Below, piece after piece: positions 41,430 to 51,312 of a DNA stretch of 64,000 nt. Every line of letters starts with the position of its first letter. Within the stretch, counting starts at the first letter, position 1. The DNA is taken from the NCBI RefSeq assembly GCF_014640535.1, contig NZ_BMHD01000001.1, positions 1,552,214 through 1,616,213 on the forward strand, read 5' to 3'. Both the position numbers and the translations under genes were made by a program. Below the pieces are notes generated by a model. The model was not told the origin of the DNA, did no database searches, and was given only the letters and a program-made list of their open reading frames with translations. The DNA is from Cnuibacter physcomitrellae (GTDB lineage Bacteria > Actinomycetota > Actinomycetes > Actinomycetales > Microbacteriaceae).

Positions 41430-43625
41430 TCATGCCTGCGGGGCCGCCAGGTCCTCGAGCACCTGGTCGCCGGGGGCGGCGAACGTGGTGTCGGCCTCGA
41501 TCTCGGCGCGCCCGAGGAGGTCGTCCATGCGGCGACGACGGGTGCGCGGGATGAGCGTCACGACGGTGCCGCGCTTGCCCGCACGGCCGGTGCGGCCGGC
41601 GCGGTGGAGGTACGTCTTGTACTCGTCGGGCGCATCCGCCTGGATGACCAGGTCGATGTCGTCGACGTGGATGCCGCGGGCGGCCACGTCGGTCGCCACC
41701 AGCACGCTGACACGGCCGCTGGTGAGGCGCTCGAGGTTGCGCGTGCGACGCGACTGGTTGAGGTCGCCGTGGAGGCTGGTGGCGAAGATGCCCGCATCCT
41801 CCAGCTGGTCGGCGAGACGCTCGGCGTAGGCGCGGGTGCGGGCGAAGATCAGCGTCTTGCCCTCGCGGTCGGCCAGGCGCTCGATGATCGCATCCTTGTC
41901 GCGGTGCTCCACCACGAGCACGCGGTGCTCGATGGTCGAGGACGCCTGGTCCTCGCCCGCGACCTCGTGCACGGCGGGCTCGACGAGGAACTCCTCGACT
42001 AGGGCCGCGACACCGCGGTCGAGCGTGGCGGAGAAGAGCAGCTTCTGGCCGCCCTCCTTCGTCTCGCGCAGGATGCGCTGCACCGGCTCGAGGAAGCCCA
42101 GGTCGCACATGTGGTCGGCCTCGTCGAGCACCGTGATGGCGACCTCGGAGAGGTCGAGGCGGCCCTGGTTGATGAGGTCCTCGATGCGACCCGGCGTGCC
42201 GATCACGATGTCGACGCCGCGCTGGAGCGCACCGACCTGACGACCCTGGGGGACGCCGCCGTAGATCTGCGTGGTGAACAGGCCCACGCTGCGGGCGATC
42301 GGCTGCACGGTGCGGTCGATCTGCAGCGCGAGCTCGCGGGTGGGGGCCAGGATGAGGGCGCGCGGCTTCCGGCCCATCTGGCGCTTCTGCCCGCCGTTGT
42401 TCTCCATGAGCTTCTCGACGAGCGGGGCGCCGAACGCGATGGTCTTCCCGGATCCGGTGCGGCCGCGGCCGAGCACGTCGCGACCCGCGAGGACCTCGGG
42501 GATCGTGGCGGCCTGGATGGGGAACGGGCTCTCAGCGCCGAGCTCTGCGAGCGCGCGCACGATGTTGTTGCCGAGACCGAGGTCGCCGAACGTCACACCC
42601 TCGACATCCTTCGCCTCGGTGGCCTGGGCCTCGAGGCGCTCGAGCACGACGTCGTCCTGCGGGGTGAACGCGGGGCGGTCGTCGCGGCTGGGGTAGAGGT
42701 CGCTGCCGCGGCGGTCGGAGCGCTCGCCGTACTGGCGAGGAGCGCGGTCGTCGCGGTCGCGGCGGGGACGGTCGCCGCGGTCTCCGCGGTCGAACGAACG
42801 CTCGGGGCGGTCGGTGCGCTCGTAGCGGCGCGGTCCGCGGTCGTCGCGGTCGAACGAGCGAGCCGGACGGTCGGCGCGGTCGTACGAACGGGCCGGACGC
42901 TCGGAGCGCTCGGGACGGTCCGCACGGTCGAACGAGCGGGTCGGACGCTCGGAGCGGTCGAACGACCGAGCCGGGCGGTCGCTGCGGTCGAACGAACGGG
43001 CCGGACGCTCGGCGCCACCGTCGCGCTCGAAGCGGTCGCCGCGCGCGGGACGCTCGTCGCGGGTGTAGCCGCCGCGTCCGCCGCGGTCGTCGCGACCGGC
43101 GAAGCGGTCGTCGCGGCCGAAGCGCGCGCCGCGCTCGCCGTCACGAGGGGCGCCACCGCGGGCACCGCGGTCGTCGCGATCGGCGAAGCGGTCATCGCGG
43201 TCGAAGCGGCGCGCGCCACGCGCATCCGCTCCCCCGTCGCGGCTGAAGCCGCCGCGGGCGCCGCGGTCGTCGCGACCCGTGCCGGCACCGCCGTCCCGGC
43301 CGAAGCGCGCGCCGCGGCCGTAGCCGGCGCGGTCGTCGCGACCGCCGCGGGCTCCGGCGTCACGGCCCGAGCGCTCGAAGCGCTCGGAACGGTCGCGGCC
43401 GAAGCTGTCGTCGCGGGGGGCGCGGCCCGTGCGGGCGTCGCGGTCGGCGCGCGCCTCGCGGTCGGACGTGGTCCAGCGCTGCTTGCGCGGGGCCTCGCCC
43501 TCCTCGGCGGGACGGTAGCCGCGGTGACCCGCACTGCGGCTGCCGGGCTTGGTGCCGCGGGCGCCGCGGTTCGGCTCGTAGTTCTTGGGGGCCTTGAAGC
43601 CGCCCGTCTTGTTGGTCTTGGGCAT
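41430..43625 (-). CDS. DEAD-box RNA helicase with long RD/RG-rich N terminus
   Basis: A 731-residue ATP-dependent RNA helicase. The helicase core is at about 345-700: Q motif region, motif I GRGRTGSGKT, DEAD in VLDEADHM, SAT in LFSATLD, and motif VI HRAGRTGRAG. The first ~330 residues are almost wholly Arg, Asp, Gly and Ser, with repeats of the SFDRxDRPxR kind, and should be disordered; such tails bind RNA. Family members such as CsdA/DeaD and RhlE help ribosome assembly and mRNA decay in the cold. The ATG at 43625 has a weak ribosome site (GGAT), and the 277-bp upstream region has several hairpins. Confidence 0.92.
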   Translation of the reverse strand: MPKTNKTGGFKAPKNYEPNRGARGTKPGSRSAGHRGYRPAEEGEAPRKQRWTTSDREARADRDARTGRAPRDDSFGRDRSERFERSGRDAGARGGRDDRAGYGRGARFGRDGGAGTGRDDRGARGGFSRDGGADARGARRFDRDDRFADRDDRGARGGAPRDGERGARFGRDDRFAGRDDRGGRGGYTRDERPARGDRFERDGGAERPARSFDRSDRPARSFDRSERPTRSFDRADRPERSERPARSYDRADRPARSFDRDDRGPRRYERTDRPERSFDRGDRGDRPRRDRDDRAPRQYGERSDRRGSDLYPSRDDRPAFTPQDDVVLERLEAQATEAKDVEGVTFGDLGLGNNIVRALAELGAESPFPIQAATIPEVLAGRDVLGRGRTGSGKTIAFGAPLVEKLMENNGGQKRQMGRKPRALILAPTRELALQIDRTVQPIARSVGLFTTQIYGGVPQGRQVGALQRGVDIVIGTPGRIEDLINQGRLDLSEVAITVLDEADHMCDLGFLEPVQRILRETKEGGQKLLFSATLDRGVAALVEEFLVEPAVHEVAGEDQASSTIEHRVLVVEHRDKDAIIERLADREGKTLIFARTRAYAERLADQLEDAGIFATSLHGDLNQSRRTRNLERLTSGRVSVLVATDVAARGIHVDDIDLVIQADAPDEYKTYLHRAGRTGRAGKRGTVVTLIPRTRRRRMDDLLGRAEIEADTTFAAPGDQVLEDLAAPQA
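42785..43015. repeat. Tandem 24-36 nt coding repeats in the helicase tail
   Basis: Degenerate repeats of GGTCGAACGANCG followed by a C/G-rich part code for copies of PARSFDRSDR, PTRSFDRADR and PARSYDRADR in the helicase N terminus. Units differ in length by whole codons, so slippage keeps the frame. Confidence 0.75.
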
Positions 43626-43902
43626 GGTGATATCCGGGTTTCCTGTATTGAGATGCGTTGCGCATCCGCTTCGGATGCTCGTGCGAAACCCGGCTATCGC
43701 TATCCGGGGCCGTGTCGTACGCGACGCTCACCAGTGACCAGCGCTTCTGCGCACTGACTGGGAGACCGGCCCTCTGGACTGACATGGTGCAGCCGCGGTG
43801 ATCCGCGGTGTCCAAAAGCCGACCCTCCACCATAGCGCATCCGAACCCCGAGGCGCCAGCCGCGGCGATGCGTCCGCTCGAACCCGGGCTAGCGTGGGCA
43901 GC
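43626..43902. other. Divergent intergenic region with small hairpins
   Basis: No gene is seen. On the helicase side GCATCCG-CTT-CGGATGC forms a 7-bp hairpin (43662-43678) and ATGCG-TTG-CGCAT another (43653-43665). These may belong to a structured 5' leader of the helicase mRNA. TAGCGT at 43890-43895 sits 7 nt before the GTG of the AI-2E gene, as in leaderless promoters. Confidence 0.5.
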
Positions 43903-44994
43903 GTGCGACGTGCCGACACCCCCACCCCGCGCGAGCCGCTGCTCTCGCCGACCCTCCGCATCCTGCTCGGCCTCGCGGCGGCGACCGTGGTGCTCGCCGG
44001 ACTGTACTTCGCCCGGGAGCTGGCCGGGCCGCTGCTCCTCGCCGCCGTGATCGTGATCATCTGCCACCCCGTGAGGCACCCCCTGGAGCGCGCCGGATGG
44101 CCGAGCTGGGCGGCGACCACCGCGGTCATCGGCGTCGCCTACGTGGTCCTCGCGGCCCTCGGCGCGCTGCTGTACTTCGCGGGCACGCAGTTCGTGCGGC
44201 TGGTGGGCGACTTCGCGGATCAGCTCGAGTCGACCGCGCACTCGGTGGCGGTGTGGCTGCAGCAGTTCGGCCTCGACCAGGATGCGGGCGACGCGCTGCG
44301 GAACGCCGTGTCGTCCTCGAACGTGGTCGGGTACGTGACCTCGCTCGGCGGCACGGTCGTGAGCGTGCTCACGGCGATGTTCTTCGTGCTCGCCTACGTC
44401 ATCTTCATGGCCGCCGACGGGGCGCGATACGCGCACGTCGAGCGCGAGTTCGGCGCCGACGCGTCGCGTCCGCTGATGGCGCGGGTCCGCTCGTACAACC
44501 GGAGCGTGCGCCGGTACTTCGTGGTGAACGCCGTCTTCGGCGCGGTGGTGGCGATCGTCGACGGCCTCGCCCTCTGGGCGCTCGGCGTGCCCATCCCGGT
44601 GGTCTGGGCGATCCTGTCGTTCGTCACGAACTTCGTGCCGAACATCGGGTTCGTCCTGGGTCTCATCCCACCAGCGGTGCTGGCGCTCGTCGTCGGCGGC
44701 TGGCCGCTGATGCTCGCCGTGATCGCGGTCTACTGCGTGGCGAACGTGGTGCTGCAGGTGCTCGTGCAGCCGAAGTTCGTCAGCGACGCGGTCGATCTCA
44801 GCCTCACGCTGAGCTTCTTCTCGGTGATCTTCTGGACGTTCATCATCGGCCCGCTCGGCGCGATCCTCTCGATCCCGCTCACCCTCCTGGTGCGGGCGCT
44901 GGTGCTCGACGGCGACCCCGGGACGCGGTGGCTGCGCTGGTTCTCGGGCCAGGGATCCGCGGCCCGCGAGCCCGGCGCCCCTCCGGGCGGCTGA
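43903..44994 (+). CDS. AI-2E family transporter
   Basis: A 363-residue integral membrane protein of the AI-2E (PerM/TqsA) family with about eight helices. FVVNAVFGAVVAIVDGLALW, FVTNFVPNIGFVLGLIPP and VQPKFVSDAVDLSLTLSFFS are diagnostic. Despite the name, substrates vary widely and include Na+/H+ in some members. The GTG at 43903 is preceded by TAGCGT at 7 nt. Not clearly linked to either neighbour. Confidence 0.9.
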   Translation: MRRADTPTPREPLLSPTLRILLGLAAATVVLAGLYFARELAGPLLLAAVIVIICHPVRHPLERAGWPSWAATTAVIGVAYVVLAALGALLYFAGTQFVRLVGDFADQLESTAHSVAVWLQQFGLDQDAGDALRNAVSSSNVVGYVTSLGGTVVSVLTAMFFVLAYVIFMAADGARYAHVEREFGADASRPLMARVRSYNRSVRRYFVVNAVFGAVVAIVDGLALWALGVPIPVVWAILSFVTNFVPNIGFVLGLIPPAVLALVVGGWPLMLAVIAVYCVANVVLQVLVQPKFVSDAVDLSLTLSFFSVIFWTFIIGPLGAILSIPLTLLVRALVLDGDPGTRWLRWFSGQGSAAREPGAPPGG

Positions 44995-45022
44995 CCGGCA
45001 GCTCCCGAGCGGGCACCGACCC

Positions 45023-46596
<1,574 letters not shown>

Positions 46597-46624
46597 GCCC
46601 TGCCCGCGGCGCGCAGCGCCGCGG

Positions 46625-46677
46625 AGCACACCCAAGAACCGCGGCTCCCGGCCTCCGCGACCCGCAGTTCCTGGGTG
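46625..46677. repeat. Intergenic palindrome (family G)
   Basis: Arms 46629-46644 and 46662-46677 (16 bp, two mismatches). The left side reads GAGCACACCC, two variable bases, GAACCGCGGCT and recurs at 51204-51226. It lies after argG. Confidence 0.8.
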
Positions 46678-46726
46678 CGCTCGCTCGTCCTGCGTCGGAT
46701 GCGCGGCACCGACCCGGAGTGGGCTC

Positions 46727-46753
46727 GGGCGACCCGCGCAGCGCGGGTCGCCC
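46727..46753. terminator. Bidirectional terminator hairpin, argG / rtcB
   Basis: GGGCGACCCGCG and its exact reverse complement form a 12-13 bp stem with a loop of only 1-3 bases. It ends 8 bp before the rtcB stop between convergent genes. Confidence 0.75.
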
Positions 46754-46761
46754 GCCCGGGC

Positions 46762-47805
46762 TCAGTCCCCCTTCACGTTCACGAGCTGGCGGAGTTCGTG
46801 GCGGATCTCGACGAGGTCGGCCGCATCCGCCATCACCCGGTCGATGGGCTTGTACGCCTGCGGGATCTCGTCGAGGAACGCGTCGGAGCGGATCCACTCG
46901 ATCCCCGCCATCGCCTCGTCGAGCTGATCTCGGGTGAACGTCTTCCGCGCCTTCGTCCGCGAGTACTCGCGCCCGGCGCCGTGCGGCGACGAGTGCAGGG
47001 AGTCGGCGTCGCCCCGGCCCACCACGACGTACGAGCGCGTGCCCATCGACCCGGGGATGAGGCCCGGCCGACCGGCGGACGCGTCGATGGCGCCCTTCCT
47101 CGACAGCCACACCTCCTCGCCGAAGTGCGTCTCGCGCTCGGTGTAGTTGTGGTGGCAGTTGACGCGCTCGAGCTCGTCGACGGGGCCCCAGTCGGCGAGC
47201 GCGGCCACGACGCGGTCCATCATCTCCTCACGGTTCTGCAGCGCGAACTCCTGCGCCCAGCGCAGCTCGGCGATGTAGCGGTCGAACTCCTCCGTCCCCT
47301 CCTCCAGGAAGGCGAGGTCGCGGTCGGGCAGCGTCACGCCGTCGCGGAGGCAGCGCTCCTGGGCGACCGCGATGTGGTGCGTCGCGATCTTGTTGCCCAC
47401 GCCCCTCGAGCCCGAGTGCAGGAAGAGCCAGACCCGGTCGAGTTCGTCGAGCGACACCTCGATGAAGTGGTTGCCCGAGCCGAGCGACCCCAGCTGCAGC
47501 ACCCAGTTCGCCGCGTAGGAGGCCGGGTCGAACCCGGCGTCGTCGGCGGGCAGATCGCCGGCCGTGAACTGTGTGCGCACGGCGATCATGCCGCATCCGA
47601 TGTCGACCCCCACGGCGGCGGGGATGATCGCGCCGAGCGTGGGGATCACGCTGCCGACCGTCGCGCCCTTGCCCAGGTGCGCATCCGGCATCAAGGCGAC
47701 GTGCGGGTGGATGAACGGCATCGCCGCCGTCGTGATGGCCTGTTCCCGAGCGTTCGGGTCGAGGATGGACGCCCAGCTGAGCAGGCGTTCGGTGATTCTC
47801 TCCAT
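46762..47805 (-). CDS. rtcB: RtcB-type RNA ligase, internally shortened
   Basis: A 347-residue RtcB, the Mn/GTP-dependent ligase that joins RNA 2',3'-cyclic phosphate and 5'-OH ends. Metal ligands are visible: Cys71 (GVDIGCGM), His113 (GSGNHFIEV), His130 (FLHSGSRG), His219 (CHHNYTE), and the guanylylated His275 (SSPHGAGREYSRT). Compared with E. coli RtcB (408 residues; Cys78, His168, His185, His281, His337) the later spacings agree, but Cys-to-first-His is 42 instead of 90. About 48 residues are missing there with the frame kept. Activity is therefore uncertain. The ATG at 47805 has AGGAAG 7 nt upstream behind a leader hairpin. Confidence 0.88.
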   Translation of the reverse strand: MERITERLLSWASILDPNAREQAITTAAMPFIHPHVALMPDAHLGKGATVGSVIPTLGAIIPAAVGVDIGCGMIAVRTQFTAGDLPADDAGFDPASYAANWVLQLGSLGSGNHFIEVSLDELDRVWLFLHSGSRGVGNKIATHHIAVAQERCLRDGVTLPDRDLAFLEEGTEEFDRYIAELRWAQEFALQNREEMMDRVVAALADWGPVDELERVNCHHNYTERETHFGEEVWLSRKGAIDASAGRPGLIPGSMGTRSYVVVGRGDADSLHSSPHGAGREYSRTKARKTFTRDQLDEAMAGIEWIRSDAFLDEIPQAYKPIDRVMADAADLVEIRHELRQLVNVKGD

Positions 47806-47817
47806 GGTGTGCTTCCT

Positions 47818-47850
47818 GCTCGCTCCCCCCGGAGCGAGCCTTGCAGGATA
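47818..47850 (-). promoter_or_regulatory. rtcB -10 box and 5'-terminal leader hairpin
   Basis: On the minus strand TATCCT (47845-47850) is followed after 5 bases by a perfect 9-bp hairpin, GCTCGCTCC-GGGG-GGAGCGAGC (47839-47818), then AGGAAG and the ATG. The stem would form the 5' end of the mRNA and stop just short of the ribosome site. Confidence 0.6.
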
Positions 47851-47894
47851 CACGGATCCGTTCGGCTGCGGAAGCGGACGACCGGAGGAGAGGA

Positions 47895-48923
47895 CTACGG
47901 GACCAGGGTGGAGAGGATCGTGGCGGCGGGGGCCGCGAGGGCGCGGTCGTGGTGCACACCCGCCCAGAGCGCCATCCGCTGGGCGTCGCCGGCCGCCGCG
48001 GCCGCCCTGCGGAGGGGCGACGTGACCTGGTGCACCTCCGGGTACCCGAACGGGGCGTCCGACTCGTGGTCGCGCATGAAGTCGTTGACGAGGCCCCGGG
48101 CCCACCGGCCGGTGAACGCCTTCGTCAGGGCGGTGCGCGGGTACTCGGCCGAGACCAGGGCCGCGCGGTACGCGGGGGGCGTGCCGGCCTCGTCGGAGCG
48201 GAGGAACGCCGTGCCCGCCTGCGCCGCCGCGGCCCCCGCGGCGAGCACACCCTCGACGTCCTCCGACGAGGCGAGGCCGCCGGCGACGACGATCGGCAGG
48301 CGCGTGTTCGACGACAGCTCCGCCAGGAGGGCGTAGAGCGGCTGCTCGCTCGGCAGCGCGAGGGGGTCGAACGTACCGCGGTGCCCGCCCGCGAGGGGCC
48401 CCTGCGCGACGACGAAGTCGGGCTTCGACGCCTTCGCCTCCACCAGCTCGGTCAGCGAGGTGACGGTGACGCCGACGGCGACCCCCGCCTCCTGCAGCCG
48501 GGCGACGACCGCCGGCGACGGCACTCCGAACGTGAAGGACGCGACCGACGGGGAGGTCTCCTCGAGGAGGGCGATCTTGGCGTGCCAGTCGTCGTGGTCC
48601 GGATGCGGCTCCCCCACGGAGACGCCGAGCCGCTCGGCCTCGGCCGTGAGCGAGAGCGCGTACTCGGCCACCTGCTCCGGATCCGCGATGGACTGCCCGG
48701 GGACGAACACGTTGACGCCGAACGGCGCATCCGTGAGCATCCGCGTCTGGACGATCTGCTCGCGCACCTGGTCGGCCGTGAGGTAGCCCGCCGCCAGGAA
48801 CCCGAGCCCGCCCGCGGCGGACACCGCGGCCGCGAGCGCCGGCGTGGAGACGCCGCCCGCCATCGGGGCCTGGACGACGGGCGCCTCCAGGCCCGAGACG
48901 TCGAATCGGGAGCCGTCGGGCAC
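47895..48923 (-). CDS. Nitronate monooxygenase / 2-nitropropane dioxygenase family
   Basis: A 342-residue FMN-dependent TIM-barrel enzyme. QAPMAGGVSTPALAAAVSAA near the start, AQGPLAGGHRG and VVAGGLAS are typical of class I nitronate monooxygenases, which detoxify propionate 3-nitronate and nitroalkanes. GTG start 3 bases after the stop of the LLM oxidoreductase gene, so the two form an operon of flavin enzymes. Confidence 0.9.
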   Translation of the reverse strand: MPDGSRFDVSGLEAPVVQAPMAGGVSTPALAAAVSAAGGLGFLAAGYLTADQVREQIVQTRMLTDAPFGVNVFVPGQSIADPEQVAEYALSLTAEAERLGVSVGEPHPDHDDWHAKIALLEETSPSVASFTFGVPSPAVVARLQEAGVAVGVTVTSLTELVEAKASKPDFVVAQGPLAGGHRGTFDPLALPSEQPLYALLAELSSNTRLPIVVAGGLASSEDVEGVLAAGAAAAQAGTAFLRSDEAGTPPAYRAALVSAEYPRTALTKAFTGRWARGLVNDFMRDHESDAPFGYPEVHQVTSPLRRAAAAAGDAQRMALWAGVHHDRALAAPAATILSTLVP

Positions 48924-48926
48924 GGG

Positions 48927-49853
48927 TCAGTCCCCGACCTGGGGCACGATCTCGCGGGCGATGAAGTCGAGGTGATCGAGGTCGTGCAGGTCGAGCACCT
49001 GCAGGTAGACGCGCTCGACGCCCTGCTCGCGCAGCTCCCCGATCCTGTCGACGATCTCGGATGCGGTGCCGGCCAGGCCGTTCTCCCGCAGCTCCGCCGG
49101 CTCGCGGCCGATCGCCGCCGCGCGACGGGCGACGGTCGCCTCGTCGGATCCGGCCGCGACGACGAGAGCGGTCGAGTAGACCATGTCGTCGGGATCGCGG
49201 CCCAGCTCGACGCACGCCTCGCGCACGTTGCGGAACAGGCCGGGGAGGGTGCCCGGGTCGGGGAACGGGACGTTGAACTCGCTCGCGTAGCGGGCCGCGA
49301 GGAGCGGCGTGCGCTTCGTGCCCTTGCCGCCCACGATCACGGGGAGCGGCGACTGCGTCGGCTTCGGCAGCGCCGGCGAGTCGACGAGCTCGTAGTACTG
49401 GCCCTTGAACGAGTACGTGTTCCCCGGCTCGGTCGCCCAGAGCGAGGTGACGATCTCGAGCTGCTCCTCGAGGATGGAGAAGCGCTTGGGCGGGAACGGG
49501 ATGCCGTAGGCGCGGTGCTCCTCCTCGAACCAGCCCGTGCCGAGACCGAGCTCCACGCGTCCGCCCGACATCTGGTCGACCTGGGCCACCTGGATCGCCA
49601 GCACACCCGGGTAGCGGTACGTGACGCTCGACACGAGGGTGCCGAGGCGGATGCGGCTGGTCTCGCGGGCGAGCCCGGCCAGGGTCGTCCACGCATCCGT
49701 GGGGCCGGGGTTCGGATCGCCGGGACCCATGCGGAGGTAGTGGTCGGAGCGGAAGAAGGCGTCGAAGCCGAGCTTCTCGGTGGCCTGGGCCACCGCGAGG
49801 AGATCGTCGTAGCTCGCGCCCTGCTGGGGTTCGGTGAAGATCCTGAATTCCAC
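48927..49853 (-). CDS. LLM-class F420/FMN-dependent oxidoreductase
   Basis: A 308-residue luciferase-like monooxygenase fold protein. FFRSDHYLRMG, LGTLVSSVTYRYPGVLA and VELGLGTGWFEEEHRAYG are typical of actinobacterial F420-dependent members. Substrate unknown. The GTG at 49853 follows a purine-rich GGATGGGGGC; CAGGAT ends 6 nt before the start, so it may be leaderless. It is followed directly by the nitronate monooxygenase gene. Confidence 0.9.
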   Translation of the reverse strand: MEFRIFTEPQQGASYDDLLAVAQATEKLGFDAFFRSDHYLRMGPGDPNPGPTDAWTTLAGLARETSRIRLGTLVSSVTYRYPGVLAIQVAQVDQMSGGRVELGLGTGWFEEEHRAYGIPFPPKRFSILEEQLEIVTSLWATEPGNTYSFKGQYYELVDSPALPKPTQSPLPVIVGGKGTKRTPLLAARYASEFNVPFPDPGTLPGLFRNVREACVELGRDPDDMVYSTALVVAAGSDEATVARRAAAIGREPAELRENGLAGTASEIVDRIGELREQGVERVYLQVLDLHDLDHLDFIAREIVPQVGD

Positions 49854-49922
49854 GCCCCCATCCTGCCAGGCCCCGCCCCTCATCCCACCTCCCCCTCTCG
49901 GTTTCGCGCGGGACGGGGTAGG

Positions 49923-51179
49923 TCAGCGGAGGGCGCGGGTGGCGCGGAGGGTGGCGGCGAGGCCCGCGGTGGTGAAGACGAGGGTCGAGATCACGAGCAC
50001 GAGGAGGGAGCCGTCCCAGTCGGCCGTGGCGTCGTGGACGGCGCCGACGAGGGTGGGGGCGGTGGCGCCGAGCGCGTATCCGCAGCCCTGCACCATCGCC
50101 GAGAGCCGGCGCGAGTGGGTGCCGTCGAGGGCCATCTCGACGACGAGCATGAAGACGATCGTGATGCCGCCGCCCTGGGCCACGCCGCCGAGGAACGCCC
50201 AGGCGAACCAGCCGTCGGGCGCCAGGAGCAGCCCCACGGGGCAGCTGATCCACAGGGCGGCGACGAGCGCGAACGTCCGGGGGATGCCGGCGCGCGAGGC
50301 GAGCAGCGGCACGCCCAACGCTCCCACCACCGCGGCGATCTGGAACACGGAGGCGCTGGCGCCCGCGGTCGTGGCGTCGTACCCGACCCGATCCTCGAGG
50401 ATGGTCGGGAACCACGCCGTCAGGCCGTAGTACGTGAACGCCTGCCCGGCGAAGGCGAGGGCGAGGAGGACCGCCGAGAGGTTCTTCCAGGTGCGCGGCT
50501 CGCGCCGGGTGAGGACGGGGATGCCCCGGGTGTCGACGATCATCGTGTCGACGGCCCCGGTCTCGATCGCGGGCCGCAACGGCCCCCAGTGCACGGCGGC
50601 GCGCGGACCCACCGCGAACAGCCAGGCCGCGGCGGCCAGCGCGGCCAGCGACACCCAGGCCAGCAGCGCGACCTGCCATCCGAACGCCGCCGCGAGCGGC
50701 GCGGTGGCGAGCGAGGTGACCATCGAGCTCACGTTCATGGCCGACGTGTACGCGCCCGTCACGATCCCGACGCGGTACGCCGGCACGTCGCGGCGGATGA
50801 TGACCGGCATCACGACGTTCCCGATCGTGATGAACGCGCCCATGATGATCGTGCCCGTGAACGCGGCGGTCTCACCGCCCGCCGAGCGGACGATCGTGCC
50901 GATGCCGACCCCCACGATCGCGACCGTCGTCGCGAGGTTGGCGCCGGCCTTCCCCACGAAAAGGGACGCGAACGGCGTCATGAGGGCGAAGCAGAGCACC
51001 GGCAGGCTGGTGAGCAGGCCCATCTGGGCGGCGCTGAGCCCCAGGTCGGCGCTGATCGCGCCCGTCACGGGGGCCACGGCGACGATCGGCCCGCGCAGGA
51101 TGAACCCGATGAAGACGATGCCGGTGAGGATCGGCCACACGCTGCGGCTGCGGTCGAGGATGCTCATCGTCCGATCCAT
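49923..51179 (-). CDS. MFS transporter, CynX/NimT-like
   Basis: A 418-residue major-facilitator permease with about 12 helices, resembling cyanate/nitroimidazole transporter CynX. Visible hallmarks are LRGPIVAVAPVTGAISADLGLS in helix 1-2, LCFALMTPFASLFVGKAG, and a central cytoplasmic loop of about 40 residues (residues roughly 190-230). Exporter or importer cannot be told. The ATG at 51179 and one at 51167 are both possible; the later one is closer to helix 1. Confidence 0.85.
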   Translation of the reverse strand: MDRTMSILDRSRSVWPILTGIVFIGFILRGPIVAVAPVTGAISADLGLSAAQMGLLTSLPVLCFALMTPFASLFVGKAGANLATTVAIVGVGIGTIVRSAGGETAAFTGTIIMGAFITIGNVVMPVIIRRDVPAYRVGIVTGAYTSAMNVSSMVTSLATAPLAAAFGWQVALLAWVSLAALAAAAWLFAVGPRAAVHWGPLRPAIETGAVDTMIVDTRGIPVLTRREPRTWKNLSAVLLALAFAGQAFTYYGLTAWFPTILEDRVGYDATTAGASASVFQIAAVVGALGVPLLASRAGIPRTFALVAALWISCPVGLLLAPDGWFAWAFLGGVAQGGGITIVFMLVVEMALDGTHSRRLSAMVQGCGYALGATAPTLVGAVHDATADWDGSLLVLVISTLVFTTAGLAATLRATRALR

Positions 51180-51203
51180 CCTACGGGCGGCACTCCGTCC
51201 GCC

Positions 51204-51261
51204 GAGCACACCCGGGAACCGCGGCTGACGCGCTCATGGGTACGCTCTTTCCGGGTGTGCT
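51204..51261. repeat. Intergenic palindrome (family G)
   Basis: Arms 51205-51218 and 51249-51261 pair with a single bulge. Its left side matches the palindrome at 46625 over 21 of 23 bases. Here the element lies between divergent genes (MFS and ketopantoate reductase), so it is not simply a terminator. Confidence 0.75.
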
Positions 51262-51312
51262 GCAGCGACCGACGGACGTCGCGCGGCCGCCCTCGACGAG
51301 TGAGGAGAGACC

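Noticed and set aside
42111-43757. Open plus-strand frame of about 550 codons opposite the DEAD-box gene
   Set aside because: It is an antisense shadow of the Arg/Asp/Gly repeats. Its product is a monotonous Ala/Val-rich sequence, and the opposite frame encodes every helicase motif.
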